A stretch of 64,000 nucleotides of DNA from Rhodamnia argentea. Taxonomy: Eukaryota > Streptophyta > Magnoliopsida > Myrtales > Myrtaceae. Position 1 is the first letter of the stretch. Each line of letters starts with the position of its first letter. The notes below the pieces were generated by a model that saw only the letters and a list, made by a program, of their open reading frames with translations, was not told where the DNA came from and ran no database searches. Location of the stretch: assembly GCF_020921035.1 (NCBI RefSeq), contig NC_063150.1, forward strand, positions 4,278,001-4,342,000. Reading direction: 5' to 3'. Below, in pieces: positions 24,301 through 34,210 of this stretch. Position numbers and translations under genes: made by a program.

Positions 24301-27300
24301 CTTTTCTTGTCTTTTCTTTGAGTGCATATGGGATTCTTTTTTCCTTAGTTTACTTCTTGATATATACGAAGTTCTAACTCTAGGGCACCGAGGGGGTGCA
24401 AACCCATATAGCAAAAGGGTCAAAAGCTGAAGCCATATACAAAACAGCTCTTAAAACCAAAAGGGAGCTCATTTTCAAGATAATAATTCTTTTTCTTTAG
24501 TGGCTTAAGAATTTTAGGTTTTTCTCACAGGTTCTCGTTTCACAAGCAACCATGTGTTAGGGTCTCCTCACCCTTTTGAAATTCAGCATCACGATTTCAG
24601 ATGATAGTGTTTTGGTTTATTTTTCTTTTTTTTGTTTGGGGCTTTGGAAACTTATTCTAGTTTAACTGGTAATTTCCCCCATCTTCATTATCATCACCAA
24701 ATAAAAGGCAGGTATATGCACTCTGTTAGAATGCAAGTAATATATGTTTTGTTTTCAGTTTCCCTTGATTGAGCAAAATTTTGGTGACATTTCTTGATGT
24801 TTGAGCTTGCTGCAAAGTTATCAGATCATATTCATGTGAATAAGACAGGACAAATCTCACTCAGGATTGCTTTTTCTGATAAGATGGTCTGATATTTCTT
24901 TTCTCAACATTTTTTAGACTGTTGATGGCAATAGATACAATCAAGATAGGTATGCAGAAGAATTCGGCATAAAAATAAGTAGGAGCCTTGCACGAGTGGA
25001 AGCTCGAGTTCTTCCTGCACCTCGGGTTAGGAACTCTATTTCTTTTTGCCCATGAGTTTTGTCAATTAGTATGGAACACTTTTTGATATCTGCAGTCTAA
25101 TTGTTGCAGCTCAAATATCATGATTCCGGCAGGATCAAGGATTGTCGTCCGGAAGTTGGATGTTGGAACATGATGCACAAGGTTAGGCTAGCCTTTTGAC
25201 ATTAGATCACCCCTTAACTCCATGTGAAGTTCATGAACAATTCTGAAAGTCATTTAGTTCAGTGGCTCGCTAGCCAAATGAGCAGTTGGCATTTAGTTAT
25301 CAATCATATCAATCCATATTTTTGTGGCTACTAAAGGATAGAATATAAGGACAATATGATTTACGACTTTTCTGTACGTTGAAGACTTATTTCAAGTTCA
25401 GTACTAGCTCCGTGCAAAGTCTAGACTATAATTTGATTTTGGATAGCGAGTGGGTTGAGTTGAGCTTGAGCATACAAGCTCCTCAATGCGCCAAGCTAGA
25501 GCATGAAAATTGAAGCTTGGAGTGTCCCTTCTTGGGGGTGGCTGTGGCTTTACCTGTAGCCATTTGCTTTATTGAAACACTTGGCATTTGGGTTCCGACT
25601 CTTATTTCACAAATCGATGGCTTATTGTAGTTAATTTCAAATAAGCATCTCAAATCTCTAAAGCATATATGTATTTGAAGTCATTTTAATTTTTTAACTA
25701 TAATTATGCAAAAATGATTTCTAAACTATAAGCAATAACTAAGAATATCTTTTGGCTTTTTACGTTATTACTTTGTGCCAAAATCTCTAAGTCGGAAGAG
25801 GGGGAAGAAGAAAGGAGAAGGGGGAAGGGGGCAGGCAATTTGAGTTGATCAGTGAACTGTATAAACATGACTCATTTCCATTTGCCTTGTACTTGATTGT
25901 AATTTTTGCGAAAGGATGGCGACTGTTTGGTAGAGAATGAGGCGGTGATTATTCTTATGCTAAGTGGGGCTCATAAACAAGAGAGAGAGGGTACATTACA
26001 TGAATATATCGTGGAGTGAGGTTTTCTTGAATACTTGTGCTTGGTTGATTGTTGACAGCTCGGGTATGATTGAGGTTAAAATGCTGCACTAAAGAAATGT
26101 TTTCTAGTCATTCTTGGCAGTTGTCTGTTGCTGAGGGCTTTTCTTTACCTTTTCATTTATTTCATTTCAGAGAATGGTTAATGGTGGGCATGTCAACCAC
26201 TGGTTGTGCATCAACTTCTCGCGAAATGTCCAAGAAACCGTTGCTCGTGATTTTTGCTCTGAGCTTGTGGAGATGTGCAGGACATCAGGAATGGTAGAAT
26301 TGGGAAATTTTGTTATCATATCCAGATTTTTTATCTTTGCATGAATGAGGGCACTTTACTAACTTTGGAATTTGGACACCCAGGCATTTAATCCAGAACC
26401 GGTCTTACCACCTACAAGCGGCCGTCCCGAATACTTGGAGAAGGTTTTGAGATCTAGATTCAACGAGGCTATGTCTAAACTGAGGCCAATAGGCAAATCT
26501 GTCGACCTCCTTATTGTGATTCTGCCCGACAACAATGGACCCCTATATGGTATGCGTTAAGATCTAACGAATGGGATGCCATGGGTTTGGTTAATTGCTT
26601 GTTTGATATCTACCTCGATTTTACCTCTTTGCAGGTGACATTAAGCGCATCTGTGAGACAGATCTTGGACTTGTTTCCCAGTGTTGTTTGACAAGACAGG
26701 TTTTTAGGAAGTCTAAACAATATTTGGCCAATGTTGCGCTAAAGATAAATGTGAAGGTTGGTGGACGGAATACAGTGCTAGTTGATGCTATATATAGGAG
26801 CTTGCCTGTGGTCAGCGACGAACCTACTATAGTTTTTGGTGCTGATGTTACTCATCCTCCTCCAGGAGAAGATTCAAGCCCTTCCATAGCTGCTGTATGT
26901 TTCTTTCTCGTATCTTCCAGCTTATTTACGTTTGCTTTGATCATCTGATCATGGTATCGTAAGTACAACATAAGATGGCTTTTTTCCTAACATTATATTT
27001 AGGTCGTGGCCTCTCAAGATTGGCCTGAAATTACCAAGTATGCTGGCCTAGTTTGTGCTCAAGCTCATCGCGAGGAACTTATCAAAGACTTGTACAAACC
27101 CCGGGAGGATCCTGTAAGAGGGACTGTAGACAGCGGAATGATCAAGTATGACTAATCTTTCTCTCCCACCCCACCTCCCCCAACCAAAAATTAAAATGAA
27201 GAACAGAACTAACCCCGATAGGAAAGTTTGGGAAGGTGAAGATGGGAGACGGGTAGTTGATTTGGTTGTAAATAATTAAGATTGGTTTTTCCCTATATCT

Positions 27301-28681
27301 CCTAATAAAATTGTATAAGAGGTTTAACCCGCATTCCTAATGACTCAGGGAGCTACTTGTATCGTTTAAGAGAGAAACTGGACTTAAACCTCGGCGCATC
27401 ATATTCTACAGGTACCCTTTACTTATTCAAAGTCATCAAGTTTTTTTGGTTGAAAAATTCAGCAAGTTTACTTCCAGGAAATATGTGCTATATTTGCCTG
27501 ATAGCGCCAGTATGAGTTGTAGGGATGGTGTCAGTGAAGGACAGTTCTACCAAGTTTTGTTACACGAAGTTGATGCAATTCGTAAGGTTAGCCATTATCT
27601 CTGAGAAAATTAGGAATTCTTAGATGGACCCCCTCATCTAGTTTTTCTTACCTCATATGATCCAAACTCCTCTTGTGTGAGTGCATTTTATCATTTTTTT
27701 TTTAAGATTGTCTCGATCTTTCTTTTTCAGGCTTGTAACAACTTGGAGCCAGAATATCAGCCTCCCATAACTTTTGTTGTGGTGCAAAAACGGCACCATA
27801 CAAGGTTGTTTGCCAACAACCATGCGGACGAAAGAACAGTCGACAAGAGTGGAAATATATTGCCTGGTAGACCTGCCAATTAGATTTCTTTTTTTTAAGT
27901 AATTTATTGGGTAGTGTCAATTGTGAATTTTATGACAACCATTTGGCTTGTGACAGGTACTGTCGTAGACTCAGATATCTGCCATCCGACCGAGTTTGAC
28001 TTCTACCTTTGCAGTCATGCTGGTATAAAGGTAGATATCAATTGCTCCTTGTTCATCACTATCCCATTCACAGTGATCGGAAGGAGAAAAGTATGTAAAA
28101 TGATTAAATATCTACCATCTTGCTTTCTAATTATGTATTTGTTCAAAATGCCAATGTAGGGTACAAGTCGTCCAGCTCATTATCATGTTTTATGGGATGA
28201 AAATGGGTTCAGTGCTGATGGACTGCAGTCTCTAACAAATAAGCTCTGCTACACGTAATTCTTTTTCTTAAAGAAAAGAATTAGATGTGATTCCAACCAA
28301 AAGATGAGTAAAATTTGGCTTATGTATATGTGTATTCTGTTTTTGCAGGTATGCTAGGTGCACTCGTTCTGTGTCCATTGGTTGGCTTCTCTCTTTTTCT
28401 CTCTTCCCCAATTCGCTTTAATGTTCAAATTGATAATTGCTTCAATTTCCACAGTTCCTCCTGCTTATTACGCCCATCTCGCGGCATTTCGAGCCCGCTT
28501 TTACATGGAGAGAGATACCTCAGATGGTGGCTCAACCACGAGTGGTGTCAGTGGCGGACGTGGGCCTATAGGTTCTGGGGGTGCTGTAGCGAAGAGCACA
28601 CGCGGACCAGCTGCAGGTGTTACAGTGAAACCCCTTCCTGCAATCAAAGAAAATGTTAAAAGGGTCATGTTCTACTGTTAG
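21373..28681 (+). CDS. AGO1: AGO1-type Argonaute, slicer-competent
   Basis: Twenty-one exons join in phase to 1039 codons (1038 aa). Exons start at 21373, 22174, 22476, 22728, 23003, 23384, 23616, 23850, 24918, 25110, 26171, 26384, 26635, 27003, 27349, 27523, 27731, 27957, 28160, 28349 and 28455. Order: Gly/Gln/Arg-rich N-terminus (1-150), N domain with [22 protein letters not shown] (about 370-490, [16 protein letters not shown]), MID with the 5'-nucleotide loop PDNNGPLYG, and PIWI. The slicer tetrad is complete: D745 in FGADVTHP, E785/E786, D831 in YRDGVSEGQ and H971 in YYAHLAAFR. It ends in the AGO1-typical VKRVMFYC. A miR168 site in exon 1 confirms the AGO1 clade. Divergent spots (LPAPRLKYH where AGO1 has LPPPWLKYH; a Pro in the MID loop) suggest a paralogous copy. 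It should load miRNAs and cleave or repress target mRNAs. Confidence 0.95.
21647..21667 (+). promoter_or_regulatory. miR168 target site in AGO1 coding sequence
   Basis: The 21 nt starting TTCCCGAACTGCACC and ending AAGCAA pair with miR168 (known sequence beginning UCGCUUGGUGCAGG) at 19 of 21 positions. The two differences lie near the ends and centre-left. The site encodes the PELHQA stretch (about residues 92-98), the same place as in Arabidopsis AGO1. AGO1 loaded with miR168 cleaves AGO1 mRNA, a homeostatic loop. Pairing was judged by eye. Confidence 0.9.
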
Positions 28682-29362
28682 TTGCTTGGCATGGCTAGCT
28701 AAACCTGTTATGATTCTTGTTCTTTGGTACTTAGGTAAATGTTCTGCTACTACTTTGGTGGGAAGGTTTGAGGCATTGGTTTGATAGTTGTAATGAATAT
28801 TCTACTTGATTTTCTTTGCCAGCTAGTGTTTGGATACTAAATAATTAATGATGATTATCTTAATCTAAGGCAGGCTCTGGTTTAGCTCACAAGTAAAATG
28901 CCTTTTTACTTTGTGACAATTAACGATCTAGTAGAGAGTGAAAAGTTTTGGAAAGAGAATGCTATACAAATGAGGGAGATGACCTCTATTTATATTGGAT
29001 GCCCTCCCATTATAATTGATTATCTTTGGATCTAATGGTTAAGATTACGAACCAACTACTGATTTAAAGAAGAGAGTTATGGAACACAGGACAATTGCCG
29101 TATTGTCCACCCCTAAAAATTTTCTAGAACATCCTAGAGAAATTATAGAGATCATGACATTTCAAATCTTTGAGGTTCACTGGGGCCAAATCTCATTCTG
29201 CGACACTTGTGTGTAACTCGACTTGTGAGAACATAATGACCGATTGAGCTGGCTAAAGCTAAGTTGTGTATTAGTAACGTAAATTAAATGAGCAATTATA
29301 GATTATAACATCGTTTTATTAGTCAGTTTTTACATATTCCTCTTTGTGCTTCTCACATTGCT

Positions 29363-30770
29363 GATGTCGATTATTATTCTTTTGACAAGTAAAACTAACT
29401 CGACAGGACCTGTATAAATGAGCTTATTGATGAAATCTCCAATGACCAAATGCAAGATGATTACACAAAATGTGACATTACCCTTACTTTTCATTGTGCT
29501 TTGGAAACATGGGATTCAGTTCGAGTCTCGCTAGACTTTTACTTCAAACAATGTAATAGGAAATCAAATTCCACTCGAGAATTCAATCCCGCTCGAATTC
29601 GAGTGGATAATTGCGTCGTATAATTGAGTCTTTAACCTTCTAATTGAGTAGAGTCAAGTTTGGTCCTAAAACTCCACTTAACTAGCTTTGCTCGTTCACA
29701 AATTCTTAACTTTGTTCAAGATTATTGAATAATTTCCTTTTCTTCTTCCTTCTCCATTTCGCCCAGATGAACAAGCAAAATGACTGATATTGATCTCGCG
29801 CCTAATTAAGTGTTGAGCAATGGAATTTTCCCTTGTACTTGGGAAGAAGAAAGGTGGTACGATGGGATTTAAGTGGCCACAGAGCCAAGCACTATGTCAA
29901 TTATTATCATTCCATCCACTCATTCGTGTTCTTGAAAAACATTTAAATCCAGATTTATTCTAAGGTTCGGGCCGGCACATTTTATTGGTCCACTCGGACT
30001 AATTAGTGTATAAGGTTGCATTTTCTTCCGGCCCTCTAATTGATAGGTTATAAGTTATTGACATCGCCCACATGTAAAGTTAACTATATATAAATGTAAT
30101 AATAGGATAACACATGATCTCTGTATGTGTATACTTGAGAGATTTACGTCACTTACATGCAAGATTAACTAATTATAAATGAGGATAATGTTACAACTGA
30201 CCAATCGGAAGATTGATCGGATGAAAACATTACTTTTGTGTGGGGTACACAAAAATTGGTTCCATGCATATGTGTTTATCCATTGTTTATCGGAATTATT
30301 TTTTCGAGGATATTGTGCAACAAATTTCTAGTAACAGTAATTGAGGAATCAAATAAGAAATCTTCACACTTGTCAATTACACTAATTTTCCTCTGGAAAT
30401 ATATTGAAAAGCGAATCTTTTTTTTTTTTTTCCCAGGCACTGAATACTCGTCTTTCTCCGGGCAATTTAACGATCATTATAAAAGGAAAAGAAAATGGAA
30501 GAGTTCAAAAGCAGGTGCTTTCTAGAACAGGACCAGACATTAGCAAGAGAGAATGAGCTGCTGACAACTCAAGGGGGAAGATCATTGGACTCTAGTCATC
30601 AAGGACTTGCTGGATTGCCGCGTTACTCGGTCGTCAATGATTTCTCTTCATTTTCCTCGCGAGCAGCGAAAGTCGCCCTTAAAAATCTAGGGAATCCACC
30701 GGGAAAAACGACGACCGGCGGGACGAAGCCGGCGATCCAAAGATAAGCCTGCGTTTGCCTACCAACGGGA
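29363..30770. other. 1.4-kb segment present only in duplication copy A
   Basis: AT-rich at first, then GC-richer from about 30440. A small ATG-started frame at 30495-30746 encodes 83 aa (MEEFKSRCFLEQDQTLAREN at its start, a Gly/Thr-rich basic end). It is preceded by a pyrimidine tract and CAG at 30436 like a 3' splice site. I do not recognise the protein. No terminal repeats or clean target duplication were seen at the segment edges, so insertion in A and deletion from B cannot be told apart. Confidence 0.4.
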
Positions 30771-31454
30771 GAAAAGACAACGCCGGCAGTCTTTATGAGC
30801 GACTCATTGGTTCTAGAAACGAAAGGGCAACATGATATCCAAGGGGGGCTTATCTGATTTGAGCATTAAGTTTTAGAAGTCGCCATCGTTGCAAGTCCAC
30901 CACGCACAAGAATAGAACAGAGAGGCTCTGAAACCGAGAGGCTGGGGATTGAATGGTCCTCTGTTTTGGATTCAATTCACGTCCCCATCTCATCAGTCGA
31001 TTCAGTCATCACGCATGGGTACGATTACGTTAAGACAAAACCCAATTCATCAATTCAGCCAAGTAACTGAAACTTCTCTTTGGAAAAGTCCGCTCATCTT
31101 CGTCCCCTGTTTTCTCTCTCTTTCCCGCTCTCTCTCATCGAGTTTTGCCAACAAAAACACATGGTTAAGTTTGAAGGGCATCATTCTTTAGTCTTCCTGA
31201 GGTTATCACTTATCAGTATTATTGAAGTGGGACAGCTCATTGCGTGGACGGGTCACAGAGGGGATTAAATTAATGGGCAATTGGGTTATGTGAGGAGAAA
31301 CAAGCGAGAAACCAGGGGAACTGTCCTACTCGTTTGGATGAAGAAGGAAACCGAGGAAGCTGCAGAAGAAAGATTGGCGGTGAAGGCGCAGGGCAAAAAG
31401 CGAGACAGACAGACAGACATCAGCAGCACGAGAAAAGGGTCAACGCCATCAACA

Positions 31455-31656
31455 ATGGTCGAGCCTTCCAAATCTCCATCGGCAGCTTCAAACAGTAGCG
31501 ACGGCAGCAGTCTTAACAGTATCAACGGGACGAATAGCCATGAAAGAAGCTGCAACGGCGGCGGGAAGCAGGCGTTGGATGGGTTTGTTCCGCCGATATG
31601 GTCTAGTGGAAGCGGCGGCGGCGGCAGCTTTGTCTTGTGCAATCTGAGGATCTTGT
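31455..31656 (+). pseudogene. Truncated first exon of the glycosyltransferase paralogue
   Basis: From ATG at 31455 the frame MVEPSKSPSAASNSSDGSSL through GGGKQALDG and CNLRIL parallels exon 1 of the intact gene at 34016 with scattered substitutions. At 31656, just where the intact copy enters its membrane segment (LLLFAGLGVSCLLLYG), homology stops. The sequence runs on into an unrelated tail with an (A)18 tract near 31676. No exons 2-4 follow before copy B. It is a dead fragment made by the segmental duplication, though its promoter copy could still be transcribed. Confidence 0.8.
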
Positions 31657-31819
31657 CAATGAACGAGGCGCATGAAAAAAAAAAAAAAAAAACATGCAAA
31701 TCGAATATCTGCCAAAGTGTTTTCGGCATATCTCAAAATCAAAGAGGTGGAAGATTAATGAAAAAAATGTCCTTGCCATTACAAGAACCTAGAGAGGGAT
31801 AGACAAAAGAGACAATCCT

Positions 31820-32130
31820 AAAATGCTTAGACACGAAACATAGGAACAAATGTGTACAAATCACCACCCATCATCAATTCTCTTTCCTGGAAATCTGTAT
31901 CTTCATGTCTCGACATGCATGCCGATATTGGCGCGTCTGCCTTGTAACTGTTCGCACCGAGAGCACAATCCTTTTTGCAGGCGGACACCGTCCCATCCTG
32001 GACCTTCATGCAAAAGGGCATGCAATCGTGGATGCATATTTCCGGTTTTCCACTCGCCGGCGCCATGCGCTGCCTCCACGACAAGAATCACAAGGCAAAT
32101 ATCATTCTCTGGCCATTAGCCATTTTTTTC
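31820..32130 (-). pseudogene. Fossil of a small secreted Cys-rich (thionin-like) peptide gene
   Basis: The minus strand encodes the pattern ICIHDCMPFCMKV then SACKKDCALG. The Cys spacing recalls plant thionin-like antimicrobial peptides, preceded by a hydrophobic leader-like region starting MANGQRMIFAL. It looks broken, with about one or two breaks, and is treated as a fossil. It lies between the two copies of the segmental duplication. The family call rests on a short Cys pattern and is tentative. Confidence 0.35.
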
Positions 32131-32654
32131 TTGACCTAGCCGATGTTCAGTAGGAAGGACAATGGTTTCGGACAAGAACATGCCCTTCAATTTTTCCAGG
32201 ACTAAAATGTTGATGGCTCCGACAAACAAGGGCACAAGCTCATGGTGATGTAACTAAGGATAAGGAGTCTGATGGTTTTTTTTTTTGTCTTTTTGGTTAG
32301 ATAGCAATTAACTTGGGCTACGCAGAGATTCATGGTAGTCCAATAGTTATTATGTGTAAGTTTAAAGTGAAAAAACCATTTTGTTTTAGTTGAAATATAA
32401 TGCAAGGTGTGATGGAAAAATGGCAGAAAAGGTCATTATTATATGAAAAGTATTAAGCATTCTTAATTAGTTATTTAACATATATTCTATCAATAAATTG
32501 GCCAAACTAATTATTCTATTCTTTCTCTCATGTATTTCAATTTCAAAATTTGAACACATTTTTTTCGTACATTGTTCGTGTATTGTTCTGATACTATGTT
32601 GATAAATCGTAAAGAGATTCTGGGGAGAGAAATGGGGGAGGAGACCCCCTATAT
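32131..32654. other. AT-rich spacer between duplication copies
   Basis: About 520 bp of AT-rich DNA with no gene, no clear repeat and no element ends recognised. Copy B of the segmental duplication begins at 32655. Confidence 0.5.
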
Positions 32655-34210
32655 GGCATGGCTAGCTAAACCTGTTGTGATTTTTGTTCTTTGTTGCTAA
32701 GGTAAATGTTCTGCTACTACTTTGGTGGGAAGGTTTCAGGCATTGGTTTGAAAGTTGTAATGAATACGCTCGTTGATTTTCTTTGCCAGCTAGTGTTTGG
32801 AATACTAAAAAATTAACGATGGTTATCTTCATCTAAGGCAGGCTCTGCGTTTAGCTCACAAGTAAAATGCCTTTCACCCTGTGACAATTAACGATCTAGA
32901 GTGAAAAGTTATGGGAAGAGAAAGCCATACAAATGAGGGAAATGACCTATATTTATATTTGATGCCCTCCCATTATAACCGTTGATTATCTTTGGAGCTA
33001 ATGCCTAAGATTACTAACCAACTACCGATGTTAAAGAAGAGAGTTACATAATACGGGACAATTATCGTATTGTCCGCCCCTAAAAATATTCTAGAACATC
33101 CTAGAGAAATCTTAGAGATCAAGACATTTCAAGTCTTGAGGTTCACTCGCACCAAACCTCAGCGTGCGACACTTATGTGTAACTCGACTTGTGTGAACAT
33201 CCATAAATGACCAATTGAGTCGGCCAAAGCTAAGTTTTATATTAGTAAAGTAGCTTAAATGAGCAATAATAGATTATACATCATTTTATTAGTCAGTTTT
33301 CATACATTCCTGTTTGGGCTTCTCACATAAGCCAAGTTTTTCTCATCTTTTGGCTGGAGTCTTTTTTGAGCGTCTCATTGGTTGTAGAAACGAAAGGGCA
33401 ACATGATATCCAAGGGGGGCTTAATCTGATTTATGCATTACGCCTTAGAAATCGCCACCGTGGAATCAGCCCAAGTCCGCCACGCACAAGAATAGAACAG
33501 AGAGACTCTGAAACCGAGAGGTTGGGGATGGAACAGTCCTCTGTTTTGGATTTAATTCACGTCCCCATCTTATCACACATGGGTATGATTACGTTAAGAC
33601 AAAACCCAATTCATCAATTCAGCCAAGTAACTGAAACTTCTCCTTGGAAAAGTCCGCTCTTCTTCTTCCCTTGTTTTCTCTCTCTTTCCCTCTCTCTCTC
33701 TCATCGAGTTTTGCCTACAAAAACACATGGTTAAGTTTGAAGGGCGTCATTCTTTAGTCTTCCTGAGGTTATCACTTGTCAGTATTATTGAAGTGGGACA
33801 GCTCATTGCGTGGACGGGTCACAGAGGGAATTAAATTAATGGGCAATTGGGTTATGTGAGGAGACACAAGCGAGAAACCAGGGGAACTGTCCGACTTGTT
33901 TGGATGAAGAAGTAACCGAGGAGGCTGCAGAAGAAAGATTGGTGCTGAAGGCGCAGGGCAAAAAGCGAGACAGACAGACATCAGCAGCACGAGAAAAGGG
34001 TCAACGCCAGCAACAATGGTCGAGCCTTCCAAATCTCCATCGGCAGCTTCAAACGGTAGCGACGGCAGCAGTCTTATCAGTACCAACGGGACGAATAGCC
34101 ATGATAGTAGCTGCAACGGCGGCGGGAAGCAGGCGTCGGATGGGTCTGCTCCGACGATATGGTCGAGTGGAAGCGGCGGTGGCGGCTTCGTCTCGCGCAA
34201 TCTGAGGATC
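32655..34210. repeat. Downstream copy (B) of the tandem segmental duplication
   Basis: Begins GGCATGGCTAGCTAAACCTG, the same words that follow the AGO1 stop at 28688. It continues collinear with copy A to 33330, skips A's 1.4-kb extra segment, and resumes at about 33368 (GAGCGTCTCATTGG) through the glycosyltransferase promoter and exon 1. The end given here is where copy A loses homology. Copy B leads directly into the intact gene. Confidence 0.85.

Larger units (their letters stand above)
28688..31656. repeat. Upstream copy (A) of a tandem segmental duplication
   Basis: Copy A starts 7 bp after the AGO1 stop. Its first part (28688 to about 29360) matches 32655 to about 33330. Its second part (about 30797-31656) matches about 33368-34210. 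Both matches run at roughly 90% or better by eye. Between them copy A carries about 1.4 kb (29363-30770) that copy B lacks. The duplicated unit therefore comprises the AGO1 3' UTR/flank and the promoter plus most of exon 1 of the glycosyltransferase gene. The match stops abruptly inside exon 1 after TCTTGT (31651-31656). Confidence 0.85.

Noticed and set aside
28926-29330. A solo LTR of a copia-like element in the duplicated flank
   Set aside because: Words such as TCTAGAACATCCTAGAGAAAT recall LTR leader regions, but there are no TG..CA ends, no short target duplication and no internal parts. The repetition with 32890-33290 is explained by the segmental duplication.
31286-31729. 147-aa Pro/Leu-rich minus-strand ORF
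   Set aside because: It is the antisense shadow of the truncated glycosyltransferase exon 1 copy. The same shadow exists opposite the intact exon at 34049-34384.
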